From: Strigops habroptila
Taxonomy: Eukaryota > Chordata > Aves > Psittaciformes > Psittacidae
NCBI RefSeq assembly: GCF_004027225.2
Contig: NC_044296.2
Coordinates: 4,955,943 to 5,019,942 of the forward strand
DNA length: 64,000 nt
Reading direction: 5' to 3'
The translations under genes and the position numbers were made by a program. Positions within the stretch are counted from its first letter, which is position 1. Every line of letters begins with the position of its first letter. The notes under the pieces were generated by a model that was not told the DNA's origin, did not search any database, and worked only from the letters and a program-made list of their open reading frames with translations. Below, in pieces: positions 1 to 13,025 of the stretch.

Positions 1-86
1 ATTCCTTGCCCTGGCACGGCGGAATGGGCAGCCGCTGGTTGGGTGCCATGGAGGGTGCAGGGTGCTGGGACCAGCCCTGTGCGGTG

Positions 87-305
87 CATCATAGAATCCC
101 AGCCTGGTTTGGGTTGAAGGGACCTTAAAGCTCCTCCAGCTCCAACCCCTGCCACGGGCAGGGACACCTTCCACTAAAGCAGGTTGCTCCAAGCCCCTGT
201 GTCCAACTTGGCCTTGAACACTGCCAGGGATGGGGCAGCCACAGCTTCTCTGGGCACCCTGTGCCAGCACCTCAGCACCCTCACAGGGAACAGCTTCTGC
301 CTCAG
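87..305 (-). mobile_element. CR1 LINE 3' fragment
   Basis: This is the reverse complement of the avian CR1 3' end. It starts with the terminal tcatagaat-type motif, followed by the ggtttgggttgaagggacct and ccacgggcagggacacc blocks. Only the 3' end is present, as is usual for 5'-truncated CR1 copies. Similarity fades near 305. Confidence 0.93.
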
Positions 306-1156
306 AGCTCAATCCGACCTTGCCCGCAGGGACGTTACCCCCGAGGAGAGCAGCTCAGGGCACGCACGTGGCGTTGTCCCCACTGTCCCCAGCCCATCCT
401 GGGTCAGGGACAGGCAGAGGGGGCTGGGGACCAACTCCTCCATCCCCACCGGAGCTGAAGCCAGACCCATCCTCACCGCAGCTGCTGCCGTTTGCTGGAT
501 CCATCCTGTGTTTGCTGCCTTGTCTCAGCCATCTGCTGCGATCCCCATGGCTGGGGCGGGCGGGTTTGCTCCCCAAACCCCTCCTCCCGGTGCCAGCCTC
601 GTGGCATCACCAGGATGTGAGCGTTTTGCTCACCATTTTGGAGCAGATGATTCCATGTTGGTGCTAATCCCTCCCAGTGCCGGGCTCGCTTTCCCGTGCG
701 GCTGTCGGCAGAGATTTTCCATCCCTAATTAAAGCTCGGCGCGTGTGGCGGCGATTCCCAAGGGATGCTTCCCTTGCCTCCTGCTTCCTGTCAAGATCAA
801 GGGGATAAACCAACGTTACCAGGAAAGTTAATGCCGGCAGCAGCTGAGGGAAGCGGTGACAAGCCTCAAGCCGGCAGCAGCCGTAGCTCCGGAGGCCAAT
901 TCCCCTTGAAACGCTGCCTCGGGTTCTAGTGGGATGGCAGCAGGGCCTTGGGGCTTGTGACACGAGTGGGGCAGGTCTCAGCCCAGTGCCCAGCCCTGTC
1001 TGCGGCAGCTTCTCATGATGGTGTCACCCAGGGGAGGGACCCAAATGTCCCCAGGCCCTAATGCTGGAAGGGGGAGAGGTTTTGGGGTGCTGCAGCCCTT
1101 GATATGAAGCACTCTCCATTGGGGTGCTGCTGCTGTCTCCCTCCTGCTCCCCAAAA
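306..1156. other. Intergenic, no gene seen
   Basis: No splice-bounded coding block, RNA gene or repeat family was recognised. Open frames here are short and low in complexity, as expected by chance in GC-rich DNA. Confidence 0.6.
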
Positions 1157-1506
1157 TCATAGAATCAGGCTGGTTTGGGTTGGAAAGGCCCTTTAAGCTG
1201 ATCCACCTCCAACCCCCTGCCACGGGCAGGGACACCTTCCACTAGAGCAGGGTGGTCCAAGCCCCTGTGTCCAACCTGGCCTTGAACACTGCCAGGGATG
1301 GGGCAGCCACAGCTTCTCTGGGCACCCTGTGCCAGCGCCTCAGCACCCTCACAGGGAAGAGCTTCTGCCTTATCCCCAACCTGAACTTCCCCTGTTTCAG
1401 TTTGAACCCATCACCCCTTGTCCTATCACTCCAGTCCCTGATGAAGGGCCCCTCTCCAGCGTCCTTGTAGCCCCCTTCAGGCACTGGAAGCTGCTCTGAG
1501 ATCTCA
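1157..1506 (-). mobile_element. CR1 LINE 3' fragment
   Basis: Reverse-complement CR1 3' end, about 350 bp. It begins with tcatagaatcaggctgg and continues through the 'cttgaacactgccagggatggg' region (shared with the other copies) into the part equivalent to 'cttgtcctatcactcc'. It is a longer copy than the one at 87-305. Confidence 0.94.
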
Positions 1507-1586
1507 TGTACCCCTCATGTCCTGGAGCACCAGTGAGGGTCTCTGGGATTGGCACCCAGCTTGGTGAGCCAGGGGAGCCAAGCTCC

Positions 1587-1650
1587 ATCCATCCATCCAT
1601 CCATCCATCCATCCATCCATCCATCCATCCATCCATCCATCCATCCATCC
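1587..1650. repeat. (ATCC)n microsatellite
   Basis: About 16 uninterrupted copies of the tetranucleotide CATC/ATCC. It creates artificial open frames (IHPS or WMDG peptides) on both strands, which are not genes. The flanks 1507-1586 and 1651-2784 hold nothing that I recognise. Confidence 0.95.
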
Positions 1651-2784
1651 AAGCTCCAACCAACCAAACCCCGGCACCCTGTTGGGTCCTTCAGGCAGCT
1701 TCCTGAGCACCATGACCCCAGCCAGGGTCTGCCAGGGGGGATCCCAGCACCCAAACCCCCACCCCCCCAATCCCTGCAGGGTTATTCCCGAGGCCTGGCA
1801 CGGGAGTGATGTTGCAGGCAGGATGCTCCCTGCCTGGCACGGCTGCTGCCTGCTTAATTGCACTGTAAGCACAACAGATGGCAGAATGGCTTCAAGATGT
1901 TCTTTTGCGACGTTTTGGTGCTGCCGGGCTCCTTCCCTCACCTTCCTCCATAGCAGCTCCAAGGAGGGAAGAGGCTGGGAAGAGCCCTGTGTACATGGAG
2001 GGGGATGCCGACCCCGGCTGCAGGGAATTAAAGGGAATTAAACCATTTGCTGGCCTCACACTGCAGCGCTTTCTCCCCGCTGTAATCCCTGGGTGTGCTG
2101 CGCTTCCTGCTGCACCTCCATCACCTGCCTGCCGGGCCCGGGGGACAAAAGCCCCTTTGCCAGCGCTGCCATGTGCCCCTGGCAGCTGGTGGCAGCAGCC
2201 GGGTGCTGGGGTCACCTCGGTCCCATCGCGGCATGGCCCCACATGGGGGTTTGTGCCATGGGGGAGGCTCTCAAGAGACCTCGTGGCTTGTTTCAGCACG
2301 TCAGGTCCTGTCATGCTCCTGGCTGCGGGAAGGATCCAGCCCCGCTCCCCTTGCCACGGTCCCCCATGGTATTGCCACGTCTCTGGCTGTGCTGTGGCAC
2401 CGGGAGCAGCACCAGGACACAGCACCCACCCAGCACCCCAGGATGGTGTGTTACCCCCACCCCGAGCCTTGCTGGTGCTGCGTCCCCTCCTGTGTGGCTG
2501 TGCAAGGCAGCACCCAGCCCCAGCACCCAGCCCCGGCTCACAGCCCCGGCTCCCAGCCCCAGCCCAGCCGCAGTTTCTCCACCTTCTGCCGGCGAGCGGA
2601 GCATTAACACCGCTTGGGATGAATTATTTATGAGGCAGGTGACCTCATTCATTCAGATTGATTTTCCTCCCTGTCATTCCAATCCCACCGTGCTCTGGAA
2701 CCGGCAGCACGGCAGGTAGCGAGCCCTGGGCACGGTTTCATGCCTGGCACCAGCCAAAGGCCCTTCGCCAGCTCAGGAATCAGT

Positions 2785-2990
2785 ATTATTATTATTATTG
2801 TTGTGGTTGGTTTTATTATTTTTATTATTATTATTGTTATTATTATTATTACCAACACCAGCGTTATTACAATAAAGGCTATAAAATAAATATAAACACA
2901 CTATAATAATCCTATAAATACAGAATGTACATATATTAATAAGCACAATGATATTAATATCAATATTATTCTTTATATTACTATTGAAGC
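2785..2990. repeat. (ATT)n microsatellite and AT-rich island
   Basis: TTA/ATT triplets run from about 2785 to 2850 with a short interruption. An AT-rich tail of taataa and atattaat blocks continues to about 2985. It is a sharp local drop in GC within very GC-rich DNA. From 2991 to 3640 I see only a short TG/TA microsatellite near 3330-3352. Confidence 0.85.
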
Positions 2991-3644
2991 CATTACCTCC
3001 CTCCTGTCCCCCCAGGACCCTGCACCACCCCGTGCTGTGCCCACCCCGCCTTGCCCAGTGCAGACAGACCCAGGCGGGTGCTGGCACACTGGTGGCCTCA
3101 GGGCCACCAAGGGTGGTGTTGTCACCCCAGGGGGTGTCCCTAGACGAGAGGGTGGGAGATGGTGGCCTGGCTGCTCTCCATAACCCTCTGCCTTATGGAT
3201 GTGGGCTACAAAGGCACCATCAGGTTAAAACTGGAGAGAGATGGAGATATATTTATAGTTAAAAAGCAATGTTCTTCTCTGCATTCAGCCAGATGCTTGA
3301 GTTTATTAAATATAGATACTATATATATCTGTGTGTGTATATATATATATATTTGGTCCCCCGTGCATGGCCACCACTGAGGCTGCTCCAGCCCCATCCC
3401 CATCTGTGCCTCAGTTTCCCTCCGGGGTAGGCAGGAGGGAGGCTGTGCCTTGCAGGAGGGAGGCTGGAGGAGGGCTCCTTGCAGCCAATTCTGCTGGTGG
3501 GGAAAGGCTGAGCTCAGGGATGCAACAGAGCCACACGCTGCAGGAGGGGACACATCCAGGCTGGGGGTACCGCCAGTGCTGGTGGTCTGTGCTGTGGTGT
3601 GATGGTGGGAGAGCATCAGCCCTGGGGCCGCCTTGTTCACCCCC

Positions 3645-3790
3645 AGCATCCCTCTGATGAGCATCCCACCAGCTGAGCATCCCTCCAGCCAAGTATCCCC
3701 CTGGCTGAACATCCCTCTGCCAGAGCATCCCTCTGGCTGAACATTCCTCCGGCTGAGCATCCCTCTGGCTGAGCATCCCTTTGCCAAGCA
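3645..3790. repeat. Short minisatellite, about 18-bp unit
   Basis: About eight imperfect copies of a gagcatccctctggct-type unit in tandem. The open frames across it on the minus strand (RDAQPEGCS-type peptides) are repeat artefacts. Positions 3791-4420 show nothing recognisable. Confidence 0.8.
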
Positions 3791-4419
3791 CCCGGCACTG
3801 GCTGATGGCCAATTCCCATAATGAACCAGCCGATATCCCAAATTCCCCCCTGCACCAGCCATGTCTAATGAAGCCGGGCCACCGCGGTGGCTGCCCATTG
3901 CTATTGTCACCTGACAATGGGAAGCGCCTGGTCCCGCTCCCTGAGAGCGCTATTAGCCCAAATATTTGCTTCCCGTCTCCAGGGTGACGGGGTTGCCAGC
4001 TCTCACCCACATCCCGCCTTTGATCATTTTCCTCTTGATCTTCAGCGCGCCAGTTCCCTGTGCTCCAATCCAGCTCCATCCCTCACGGGGATGCGGGAGC
4101 TGGGGGCAGCCGCAGCAACGGGAGTGGGGATGCTGCGGTGGGGATGGAGGCAGGGCTGGGGGTAATGGAGATGAAGGATAGAGGATGAAGGCGGGATGGA
4201 AGTGATGGAGATGCTCCTTGGGTAGGGCTGATGGGGAGCACATCCTCTGGCAAAGGGACCATGGGCAAGCAGCTTCCCTTTGCTCACCTCGAACTTTCCC
4301 CCTTTGCGTCCCATTTTCACTCTGCCTCACCTATGGAGGCTGCAACATGGGAGGTGGGGCCATGGTCCCTCCCCAGGGACAGATCAGCTGGTTGCAGATT
4401 CAAGCACCTGATGCAAACC

Positions 4420-4650
4420 CCGTCACCACCACCACCACCTCCCCATAGCCACCACCACCATCTCCCCATGACCACCACCATCTCCCCATGACCACCACCA
4501 CCATCTCCCCAAGGCCATCACCACCATCTTCCCAAGGCCATCACCACCATCTCCCTATGACCACCACCACCATCTCCCATGGCCACCACCACCATCTCCC
4601 ATGGCCACCACCACCATCTCCCCATGGCCACCACCACCATCTCCCCCATA
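4420..4650. repeat. CCACCACCATCTCC minisatellite
   Basis: Imperfect tandem units of about 20-25 bp built on ccaccaccaccatctcccc with catgacc or catggcc spacers, about ten copies. The reading frames (HHHHLPM-type peptides) are low-complexity artefacts. Positions 4651-5222 show nothing that I can name. Confidence 0.88.
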
Positions 4651-5222
4651 TACAGACATTGCAGTTCAGTGACCATGGATGGGGGATAGACACTTATCAA
4701 TGGGACCACACTCCCTCCACCATGCCAGGACAGTGATATCCAGCTCAGCACCGTGCCAGAAGCTCTTTGGAGTATGGATCCACCTTCTCCCACTCCTTCC
4801 CCCTCTCCTACACACCCTTCCTGGAATAGGGAGCCAAGCGGAGCCGTCAGCAGCCCTTGTTCTCATCCCTCCTGAAACTCACCCGGGGCCAACACTGGTT
4901 CTCGGGGTGGGGGACGGAGCTGGGAAATTTCCCCCAGAAAAAGGGGAATCTCAGAGCCAGATGGGATCAGCTCCAAGATCCACGGGGATGTGGCGGTGGC
5001 AGGGGAGGGACTGACAGCGCTGAGCCAGTTCTAAGCTGTGTTTAAAAAAACACAAAGCGAAATCTCCGCCAGAAAATGTTATTTCGATCACTTCGGCAAC
5101 CGCAAGTGGTGCTTTGTGCTGGGGAGTGGACCCAGGATAAAGGAGATGGGGAAAGGAAAAAGCCTGGTCCCAGCTCCCTGCTGCTTCCCAGCCCGGGAAT
5201 CTGACTGGGCAGGATGGGCAGT

Positions 5223-5414
5223 GGCCTGAGGGTGCTGAGGCGCTGGGACAGGGTGCCCAGAGAAGCTGTGGTTGCCCCATCCCTGGCAGTGTTCAAGGCC
5301 AGGTTGGACACAGGGGCTTGGAGCAACCTGCTCTAGTGGAAGGTGTCCCTGCCCGTGGCAGGGAGTTGGAACTGGATGATCTTAAGGTCCTTTCCAACCC
5401 AAACCACTCTATGC
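5223..5414 (+). mobile_element. CR1 LINE 3' fragment
   Basis: Forward-orientation CR1 3' end, from the 'gagggtgctgaggcgctgg' block to the terminal ccaacccaaaccactctatg. It is about 190 bp and 5'-truncated. Just downstream, 5420-5600 holds degenerate ggaccaggaggg-type repeats. Confidence 0.93.
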
Positions 5415-7744
5415 TGCTGCATGGAGCAGGAGGGACCATCATCGGGGACCTGGAAGGACCAGGGGGGCATCATTGCTCGGGGCCAGGAGGGATATCACTG
5501 CAGGGTCAGAATGGACCAGGAGAACCTGGAGGGACCATTAGGGACAAAGCTTCAGGACCAGGAGGGATGCAGTCACAAGGGGCCAGGAGAGACATCACCA
5601 GAAGACACCAGAATGGCCGCAGAGGTGGCTGGAACCAGGACGGCACTGTCACTAGGTGGGAGCGCTTGAGGACACCACAGCCCCGGGGAAGCAGCACCAC
5701 GGGTGGTTGAATTAGCTGTGGCCGGGCAGAGACGTGCTCGCCCGCACTTTGCTGCATGATGGTGATTAAGTTGCTTCCCTTCGTTATGGTCCCTCGGGGA
5801 GGTGTTAAACAGCTGCTAATAAAGACGGATATTTCTGAAGTGGTGTCTCCAGAGCCTCCACATCCACTGGATTTCGGGAAAAGCCACCGAGGTGCCCGGA
5901 ACAACACCGTGACGAACACCCTGCGCTGGTGGTTGTGCCTTCGGCGTGAGATCCCCATTGCAGGGGCAGCAAAGGGGAAGCTGGGGAAGGGTTTTGGGGA
6001 GCTCTGAGGATGCCAACTGCTGGCTGTGAGCCTGGATATGCCCTGGGAGGAGGAGGAGGGTGACCTGAAGGGCTGAGGAGGGGGTGGGAGCTATGGGAAA
6101 AGAAGGAGAAACCCGGCAGCAACTGCCCATTAAAATTCATGAAAGCTGTTAAAAAACCAGAAAGCAGCTCGAGCTCCTGGCTGCTGCTGACAAAGCTGGT
6201 GAAGGAGGTGTTGGTGGCACCTCCACATCTGCAAACTTGGGCTTTAAGTGCCCATTCCCAAGCCGGGAAGGCTCTGGGTGAGGCGCTAACGAAGGGCGCT
6301 TCGGTAGCGCTCACCCGCTGCCGGGCAGAGGTGATGGATGGAGGTACCAAACCTCCACCTCCAGGCCCATCCCACACCTCAGCCACCTCTCGCAGGGGAC
6401 CCCCAAGTCCCCACCACTCCCTGGGCTGTGACTGGCAGTTTGGAGCTCGTTTATTTTCCTTTTTCCCATATATTTTTAGGGCCCCCCCCCGCACACAAGC
6501 CTCCTCCCAGCTGCCTGCGAATGGGTTTAAACATGCCACAGCGCATTTCCCTCGCTGTAATTAGCACCGTTTCTGCAGGCAAATGGCAGTCGGGAGTGGA
6601 GGTGGCATTTCCTTAATTAAAACAATTAATTAGGGTGGGGTGAGAGGGAAGAGAAAACATCTTCGCTATAGAACCGGCTCTGGGAGCAACCGGTCCCCTA
6701 CGGCGGTGCTGTGGCTTCCTCAGGGTGACAAAGCCACGTGTATCCCTGTGGGTGCGCACCTTAGGGTGCTCCCCTGAGCATGGAGCACCCCAGGGTGCCT
6801 CTCAGACCCTGAGCTCAGCTCCTTGACCCGCAAGAGCTGGCTGCTTGTCCCAAAGCACCAGGGTCCCCGCGCTGGCCGGGCTCCAGCCCGAGCATCCCAG
6901 TGCTGCCGTCCCGGTTCCTCACCGGAGTATAAATATCTGCATGTTACTTAGCGACTAATTGCACAAAGCGCGACAGCGGGGGGTGCCGGCCCCTAATGAG
7001 GATCTGGAATCATAAGCTGCTAATTGCCCCTGTGCTGAGCTGCTGCTTCACTCCTGCTGGGGCCTGACTGGCATGCCTGGCCGCACCGCTCTCACCCACA
7101 TCCCTTATGGCATCCCATAGACCAAGATCCCCTGCTCAGGGTTTGGGGGCAGATGGGAGGCCGGATCCAAGGGTCTTTCCATATAGATGTCTTCTCTGAG
7201 GGCAGATGCATTCCAGCATCCACATCCCAGGATGCTCCTGGCTCTGCCGTGGATCTGGTCACATCCCTTTGGGTGAATGGCCACAGCCAGGCTGGAGTTT
7301 ACAGACCAAAGGATGCCCATCTAGCATTCCCTTGGGATGAGCTCCATCCCCACGTGGCCATGGCCTCGGTGAGCATGGTGGAGGTGGCGCCATGGCCAGG
7401 GAGATGCAGCACATTGGCACCTCAATATCTTGTCCACGTGTCTGGCTGTGGTACCCACATCCAGGGACGCTGCACTGCTCCTCCTGTTGCCCATTGTGGG
7501 TGCTGGGGAGCACGTGGCGTGTGGGCGCAGGGCTGTGTGCAGGCATGGGTGCACATGGAGGTGCGTGTCTGTGTGTACATGGTGCGTGCACACACAAACA
7601 CTCTACAGGGACTGTTTTAAATGAAGGACCTGCCACGTGCTGGAGGAGCAGCTCCAGCCAGGCCGGCAGAACCCACTGGAAACACCGACCCTTCCCCAAT
7701 GTGTCCCTTTGGCTGAACTCATCCATCCCCTGGTTTGAACCTTC
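5415..7744. other. Intergenic with AT-rich homeobox-like islands
   Basis: No gene is supported. Two AT-rich islands stand out against the GC-rich background: 6555-6640 (taattag, ccttaattaaaac and aattaattagg words) and 6925-7035 (tataaatatctgcatg, gactaattgcac, ctgctaattgcc). Clusters of TAAT words of this kind are typical of conserved non-coding enhancers, but conservation cannot be judged from one sequence. Confidence 0.45.
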
Positions 7745-8266
7745 TACTGCTCTGCTCTGGTGAGACACCACTTGCAGCACTGGTGCAGTTCTGGTGTCCC
7801 CAACACGTTGGAGCAAGTCCAGAGGAGGCCACGAGGATGATCAGGGGCTGGAGCAGCTCCCGTATGGAGACAGGCTGAGAACATTGGGGCTGTTCAGCCT
7901 GGAGAAGAGAAGCTGCGTGGAGACCTCAGAGCAGCTTCCAGTGACTGAAGGGGGCTACAAGGACACTGGAGAGGGACCTCCATCAGGGGCTGGAGTGATG
8001 GGGCAAGGGGTGATGGGTTCAAACTGGAACAGGGGAAGTTCAGGTTAGATCTAAGGCAGAAGCTTTTCCCTGTGAGGGTGCTGAGATGCTGGCACAGGGT
8101 GCCCAGAGAAGCTGTGGTTGCCCCATCCCTGGCAGTGTTCAAGGCCAGGTTGGACACAGGGGCATGGAGCAACCTGCTCTAGTGGAAGGTGTCCCTGCCT
8201 GTGGCAGGGGTTGGAACTGGATGATCTTGAGGTCCTTTCCAACCCAAAGCAGCCTGGGATTCAATG
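7745..8266 (+). mobile_element. CR1 LINE 3' fragment, longest copy
   Basis: About 520 bp in forward orientation. It starts in the reverse-transcriptase C-terminal and 3' UTR part (ctggtgagacaccacttgcag, then gagcaagtccagaggagg and gttcagcctggagaagag) and ends at the ggtcctttccaacccaaag block. It is the least truncated CR1 in the window. Confidence 0.95.
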
Positions 8267-11200
8267 ACTCATCCCAGAAGCTCCAGCATTCATTGATTCC
8301 CGCTGGTTCCCTGCAGGATGAGGCTCTGGCATTCCCTGGCACACGCAGCCCTGGTTTTGGCACTGGATTCACCTCCGGCTGTACCACCACAGCGCCGCGG
8401 TACCTGGTGCATTCCCAGTGCAGGGGTTACCATTCCCCAGAGCACTAAACACAGAATTCAGGGTACCACGAAGCATCCCTCCAGGCTCAGCATCTCCCCT
8501 TGGCTCTGGGCACGATGTGGATGGTGGGAAGCAGCTCCTGTGTAAATATCTCCCGGCGGGTGCGTGCAGGGATTTTGCTTTCACAGGATTTCCAGCTTCA
8601 AAGCCTCGGCCTCAAAGCCTGCAGATCTCTTTTCATCATTTCAGCCGTGGTCTAATTACCCTGCTGGCCGCCGGCGCCGGCCGCCTCTCCCAGGTACAGC
8701 CTCCCCTTAATAGCTGGGATTTATTATTTAAATGTCATTTTTCAGCTCCTGTTTCCCATCTGCGCTCTGAGGGTGCCTGTGGGATGCAGGATACCCTACC
8801 CCCCAAAACCCGGGCACCCTCAACCGCTTGCGACGTGGTGTTCACGCTCCCAGCCTGCTCTGGGCTGTGCTGAGTTATTAATTAAAGGCAAGGAGCGTTC
8901 CCTGATTCATCTTGGGTGTAATTAGATCCCGGGGATGCCGGGAAGCGGCGCAGGGTAACATTTGCCAAGGGGAATCATCCCAACCCAACCGGAGCATCCC
9001 TGTCACCGTGGACGCTCCCCAGTTAGATGGGGGGGGGGTTGCTCCACCAAAGGAGCAGCTCACGCTGGGGGCTGGCGAGCGGCGGTGCCGGCTTTGGCAC
9101 AGAGCCTCCGTGCTGGTGATTTACAGCGGGCACCAGCCCTGCGGTGATGGATGCGGGGAGCAGCCCCGGCTGCCCGCGCCTGTTAATTATTCCCTTTGGA
9201 TTGATGAGAAATCGCAGCTCCCGCGGACGCCGGCAGCCGTTCACCTCGATTTAGCCACTGCCGGGGTCAGCGCCGGCCGTGCCGTGTCCCCAGCTCCCCA
9301 CAGGGGCTGCTTTTCCCCGCAGCCGGCTCAGCCGGGAGGATAATTTATGGTTTCGTATCAGTGCCGCTGATCTTGGAGCTTTTCCAGCCTCCTCTTCCCT
9401 CTCCCCGCGCCGCTTTTCCTCGAAAGCCGTTTTCCCAGGACGGGATCCAGCTCCTCGCCGGGCTGTCGCCGTCCCCAACATCCCTGTGTCATGACACCCC
9501 TCAGAGATGTGGATCCTGCTTGGGGTGAACTCAGGCATGTGCTGAGCTGTGACAGGGCTCTGCAGGGCTCTGGCATCAGCTGAGCTGGTTCTTGCTCCCG
9601 TTTAAGGATGCTCTGATGCTTCAGCCACATGGGAAGTGCAGGATAGCAGCATCCCTGCAGCCTGGGAGCCCTTTTCCTGTCCCCGCTGGGGAGATACACC
9701 CACCCGGGAGCCCCGTGGGAGCATGGACACCCCAGCACCCCTTTGCAGAGCGTGAGTTAAAGATGCCAAATTGCCTTTTAGTGATTAAACTGCTCTGTGG
9801 AAGTGGGTTGTGGGGATCCGGCAGGGATCTGGCAGGGATCCGGCAAGAGAAGGTCAGCGGCAGGCGGTGGTGTCCCTGCAGCCGGGGAAATGGCCCCGGA
9901 GCGACCAGCAAGCTCAGAATTTGAGGAGAATTTGGCGGACTTTGGTGTTTTCTCGGTGGCTGTTGGAACTCCTTGGAGCTCAAGGAGAGGAGAGACAGAG
10001 GAGGGAGCAGGCAGCTAAAGTAGGGTGAGCCCTGGGAATGCGGCGCTGCGGTGGTGCCCGGAGGCCACTGTGATGGGCACCAGGTGGGTGACGCTGACAA
10101 AGAGCCATGGCACGGGCAGGGTTAAAGAGAGTGGCCGCAAGCAGAGCCCTGCCAGGGGGATTAGCCATATCCCTCCGGTGCAGGCAATTCCCTGCCTTGT
10201 CCATCGATCCCTGCGAGGTGTTAAGAGAGGCTGGAGCATCGATCGGAGCAAAGCCCTGGGCGGCAGCGAGGCCGAAGGCTTCCGTGGGAAGCGGGATGCA
10301 GGATCTGGAAGCCAAAAGGGCGGGGGGGGGAATATTCCCGATGCGATGCTGGACCCCCCCACCCTGGCACAGCCGCCCCTTTGGAGACAAAGCGTGCTGG
10401 GGCTGGGGACATGGGAAACGCCGCTGGAAGCTTTCGGCGCCTGCCAGGCGCCCGCGGCGTGCCGGCTTGGCACTTCCCTGCCACAAACCTCTCTCTGGAC
10501 CGCGTCCCGGTGCTCGCAGTGACAGACGGCGGCGTTAAACACACCATGGGCTGATGCCCAGCGCAACCGGCCCCGCTGCTCCCCTGGTGTGGCTTTATCT
10601 CCCACCCTGGGATGCGGTGGGTACCGGAGCATCCCCGGAGCACCACCCCATCTCCTGGCGTTGGGCATCGCCCCATCTGTGTGTAAATAACACACGGATA
10701 AAAAAGAGTGGGATTTTATTTTCCTGAAGAGAAAGGAAGGGCTAAAGACAAAAGAGGCCGGTTACCAATTGGCTGCAGCACAGGGAAAATTGCTATCAAG
10801 GTAAAAAATCACAAATTAAGGAAAAGAAAGAGCTGACCTTAACTGCTGTGCTTACACAGGGAGGAAGGGCAGGATTCTCACCATTTAATTGGGGGTTTTT
10901 AACCATTTTTGATGCTGGGAACGCATCATTTTTTCTAACTCGCTGTAAGAATCGCATAAATAAATCATGTTTTTTAAAAAGCAGCTTCTTCAGCTCTGCT
11001 TGTCCTTGAATTTAGTGTGTTTGGTCGTTGCTCACGGAGCAGAGCCCCGTGTGTGTTGTGGGGTTTATTCTCTTGGAGAGGGGGCATCAGAGCTTCAGAA
11101 TTGGGCTGAAAGATGGAAAATACTGGTGTGTGGGGGGGAAAACCCAACAAATAAATCGCAGGACGGGTCCAGCAGCCTGCTCCCACTCTGTGCCGTTATA

Positions 11201-12786
11201 TGGGGTAAAATTCTTTGTGATTTCCATTCTCTCCTGGCTGTAGGAGGCGATCCTCCCCCCCTCCCCCCCAGGTCTTGTCTCTGCAGCGGGTGTTGCCTGA
11301 GCTACCCCGGGGTGGGGGAAAAATGCTTTTGGCTTCGGCTGTGCCGCCGGCAAGCGCCGGCGTTAGCCACGCTTGAGGAGAAAACCACAATCGCTGCCGG
11401 GGCCCCGAGCCAGGAGCCTGCCCCGGCTATTCCCTGGCAAGACCCCCTCTCCCAAAGGGAATCCGTACGGGGGGCTGGTGGCATCCCCGCGGCTGCCTGC
11501 CATGGGAACAGCCTGGTGCCGGTGCTTGGGTTTGGGGGGGTCTGTTGGACATATTGCGTTGGGCCACTGGGGAAACCGAGGCACAAGGGGCCATGGGGAA
11601 GGGGCAGTGGGGCGCAGTGGTGTTGGAGAGTGGATGTGGGGATGTGCTTCATAACCACATCACCACGCTATGGCCCCAGTGGGCAAATCCCACCATGCCT
11701 ACCCCAACAGCCTTCGCTTTGCTCCTCTTCCTCACCAGGATATGGAAACCCAAAGGAGAAAGGGGAAAAGCTGAGGAGGAGCGAGGGCGGGCGGGAGCTC
11801 TTCCAAGGGAAAGGTGAGTGTGGCAAAGCCCCTCAGCACGGACCCGAGGGGACGGGCACGTCCTCGGCCCCCCCCCCCCCCGGCATTGTTACATCACCAG
11901 ACGAAGGGAAGAGAACGGGAAGTCTCCAGGTTGGAAAAAGGAGGTTGCAAAAGTCAGTGGCTCCGAATGAAAGGGAGCAGGAGAGAGATGAAGGGGAGCT
12001 TAAACAGCCCCAGCTCGGTGGGAGACTGGGGGTGACATGGGGACAGGCTGGGGGGAACAGCTGGAATGGGGTCATGGGGGCACATCTGGATGGGAGAGCC
12101 CTGGGATCATGAGGAGAGCAGCCAGAGGGGCTGTGCAATGGGAACAGCTGGATTTGGCCTTGGGGAACAGTTGGATGGGAGAGCCCAGAGATGGTGACGG
12201 CCATGGCCGGGTGACACTCATGGGGGCAAGGGGCTGTCCATGGGGCTCAGGGGTGCACAGTTCCTTCCCGGCCACCCCCAGCACGGCCATGGAGGGGTCT
12301 TCTCTTCCTAGATGAACTTGATGAAGTTACTGCTCATCTCCCAGAGCAGAGAGATGGGAGCTGGGTGACAGGAATGAGGTCATGAAAGCAGAAAGAAAAA
12401 TACATTAGAAACGTTCAGCTGCTCAGTCTAGCTTGAAATGTGCTTAAATCAGCCCCGAGTAAACAATGAGATAGGATTAATTGCAATTAGTTTTCATGAG
12501 AAAGGTGGCATCCCCCTCCCCTTGCTCCCCAAGTGCTGCTCCCTGCCCTGTTGGGATCGCCCGGCCGGATCCAGCCCCGGGCAGAAACGGTGACAACGTC
12601 CTTCCCGAGCGCGGTGGCTGCGGGGAACCGCGTTATCTCCGCCGAGGCAGAGGCGAGAGGCCGGCAGCAGCTGGAGCTTCAAAGGAACCTGCAAATCCGG
12701 CGTATGCAAAAGCCCGGCCGGCTCCGCAGATAAACAGGGACGTGCCAGCCCGCGGCTCCTGCGGCACCGGCAGTGCCCGGTATCGG
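8267..12786. other. Intergenic, no gene seen
   Basis: There are large open frames, the longest at 10,967-12,112, but none has family resemblance or a sensible exon structure. AT-rich islands with TAATTA-like words occur at 8700-8740, 8870-8930, 9180-9365 and 12,400-12,500 (gggattaattgcaattag-like). They could be regulatory elements. Confidence 0.5.
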
Positions 12787-13025
12787 CGTGATGCTCGGCC
12801 ATGGGGTGATGCTCGGCCATGGGGGGGATGCTCAGCACCAGGGTTATGTTGAGCCCCGGGGTGACGTTCAGCCTTGGGATGATGCTCAGCACCAGGGTGA
12901 TGCTGAGCCCTGGAGTGATGCTCAGCCTTGGAGTAATGCTCAGCCCCGGGGTGATGCTCAGCACCAGGGTGATGCTTAGCCTCAGGGCAATACTCGACCT
13001 TGGGGTGATGCTCATCCTCGGCACA
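12787..13025. repeat. Minisatellite, about 23-bp unit
   Basis: About ten imperfect tandem copies of a unit like gtgatgctcagccttgggg. It creates repetitive open frames on both strands (LSPGVML and ITPGLS types) that should not be called genes. Confidence 0.85.

Noticed and set aside
184-732. Open frames starting [22 protein letters not shown], recurring at several places
   Set aside because: These are translations of antisense CR1 3' ends, repeated wherever that fragment lies.
10967-12112. 381-codon plus-strand open frame
   Set aside because: No recognisable domain, no splice structure, composition of GC-rich intergenic DNA, and overlapping equally long frames on the other strand.
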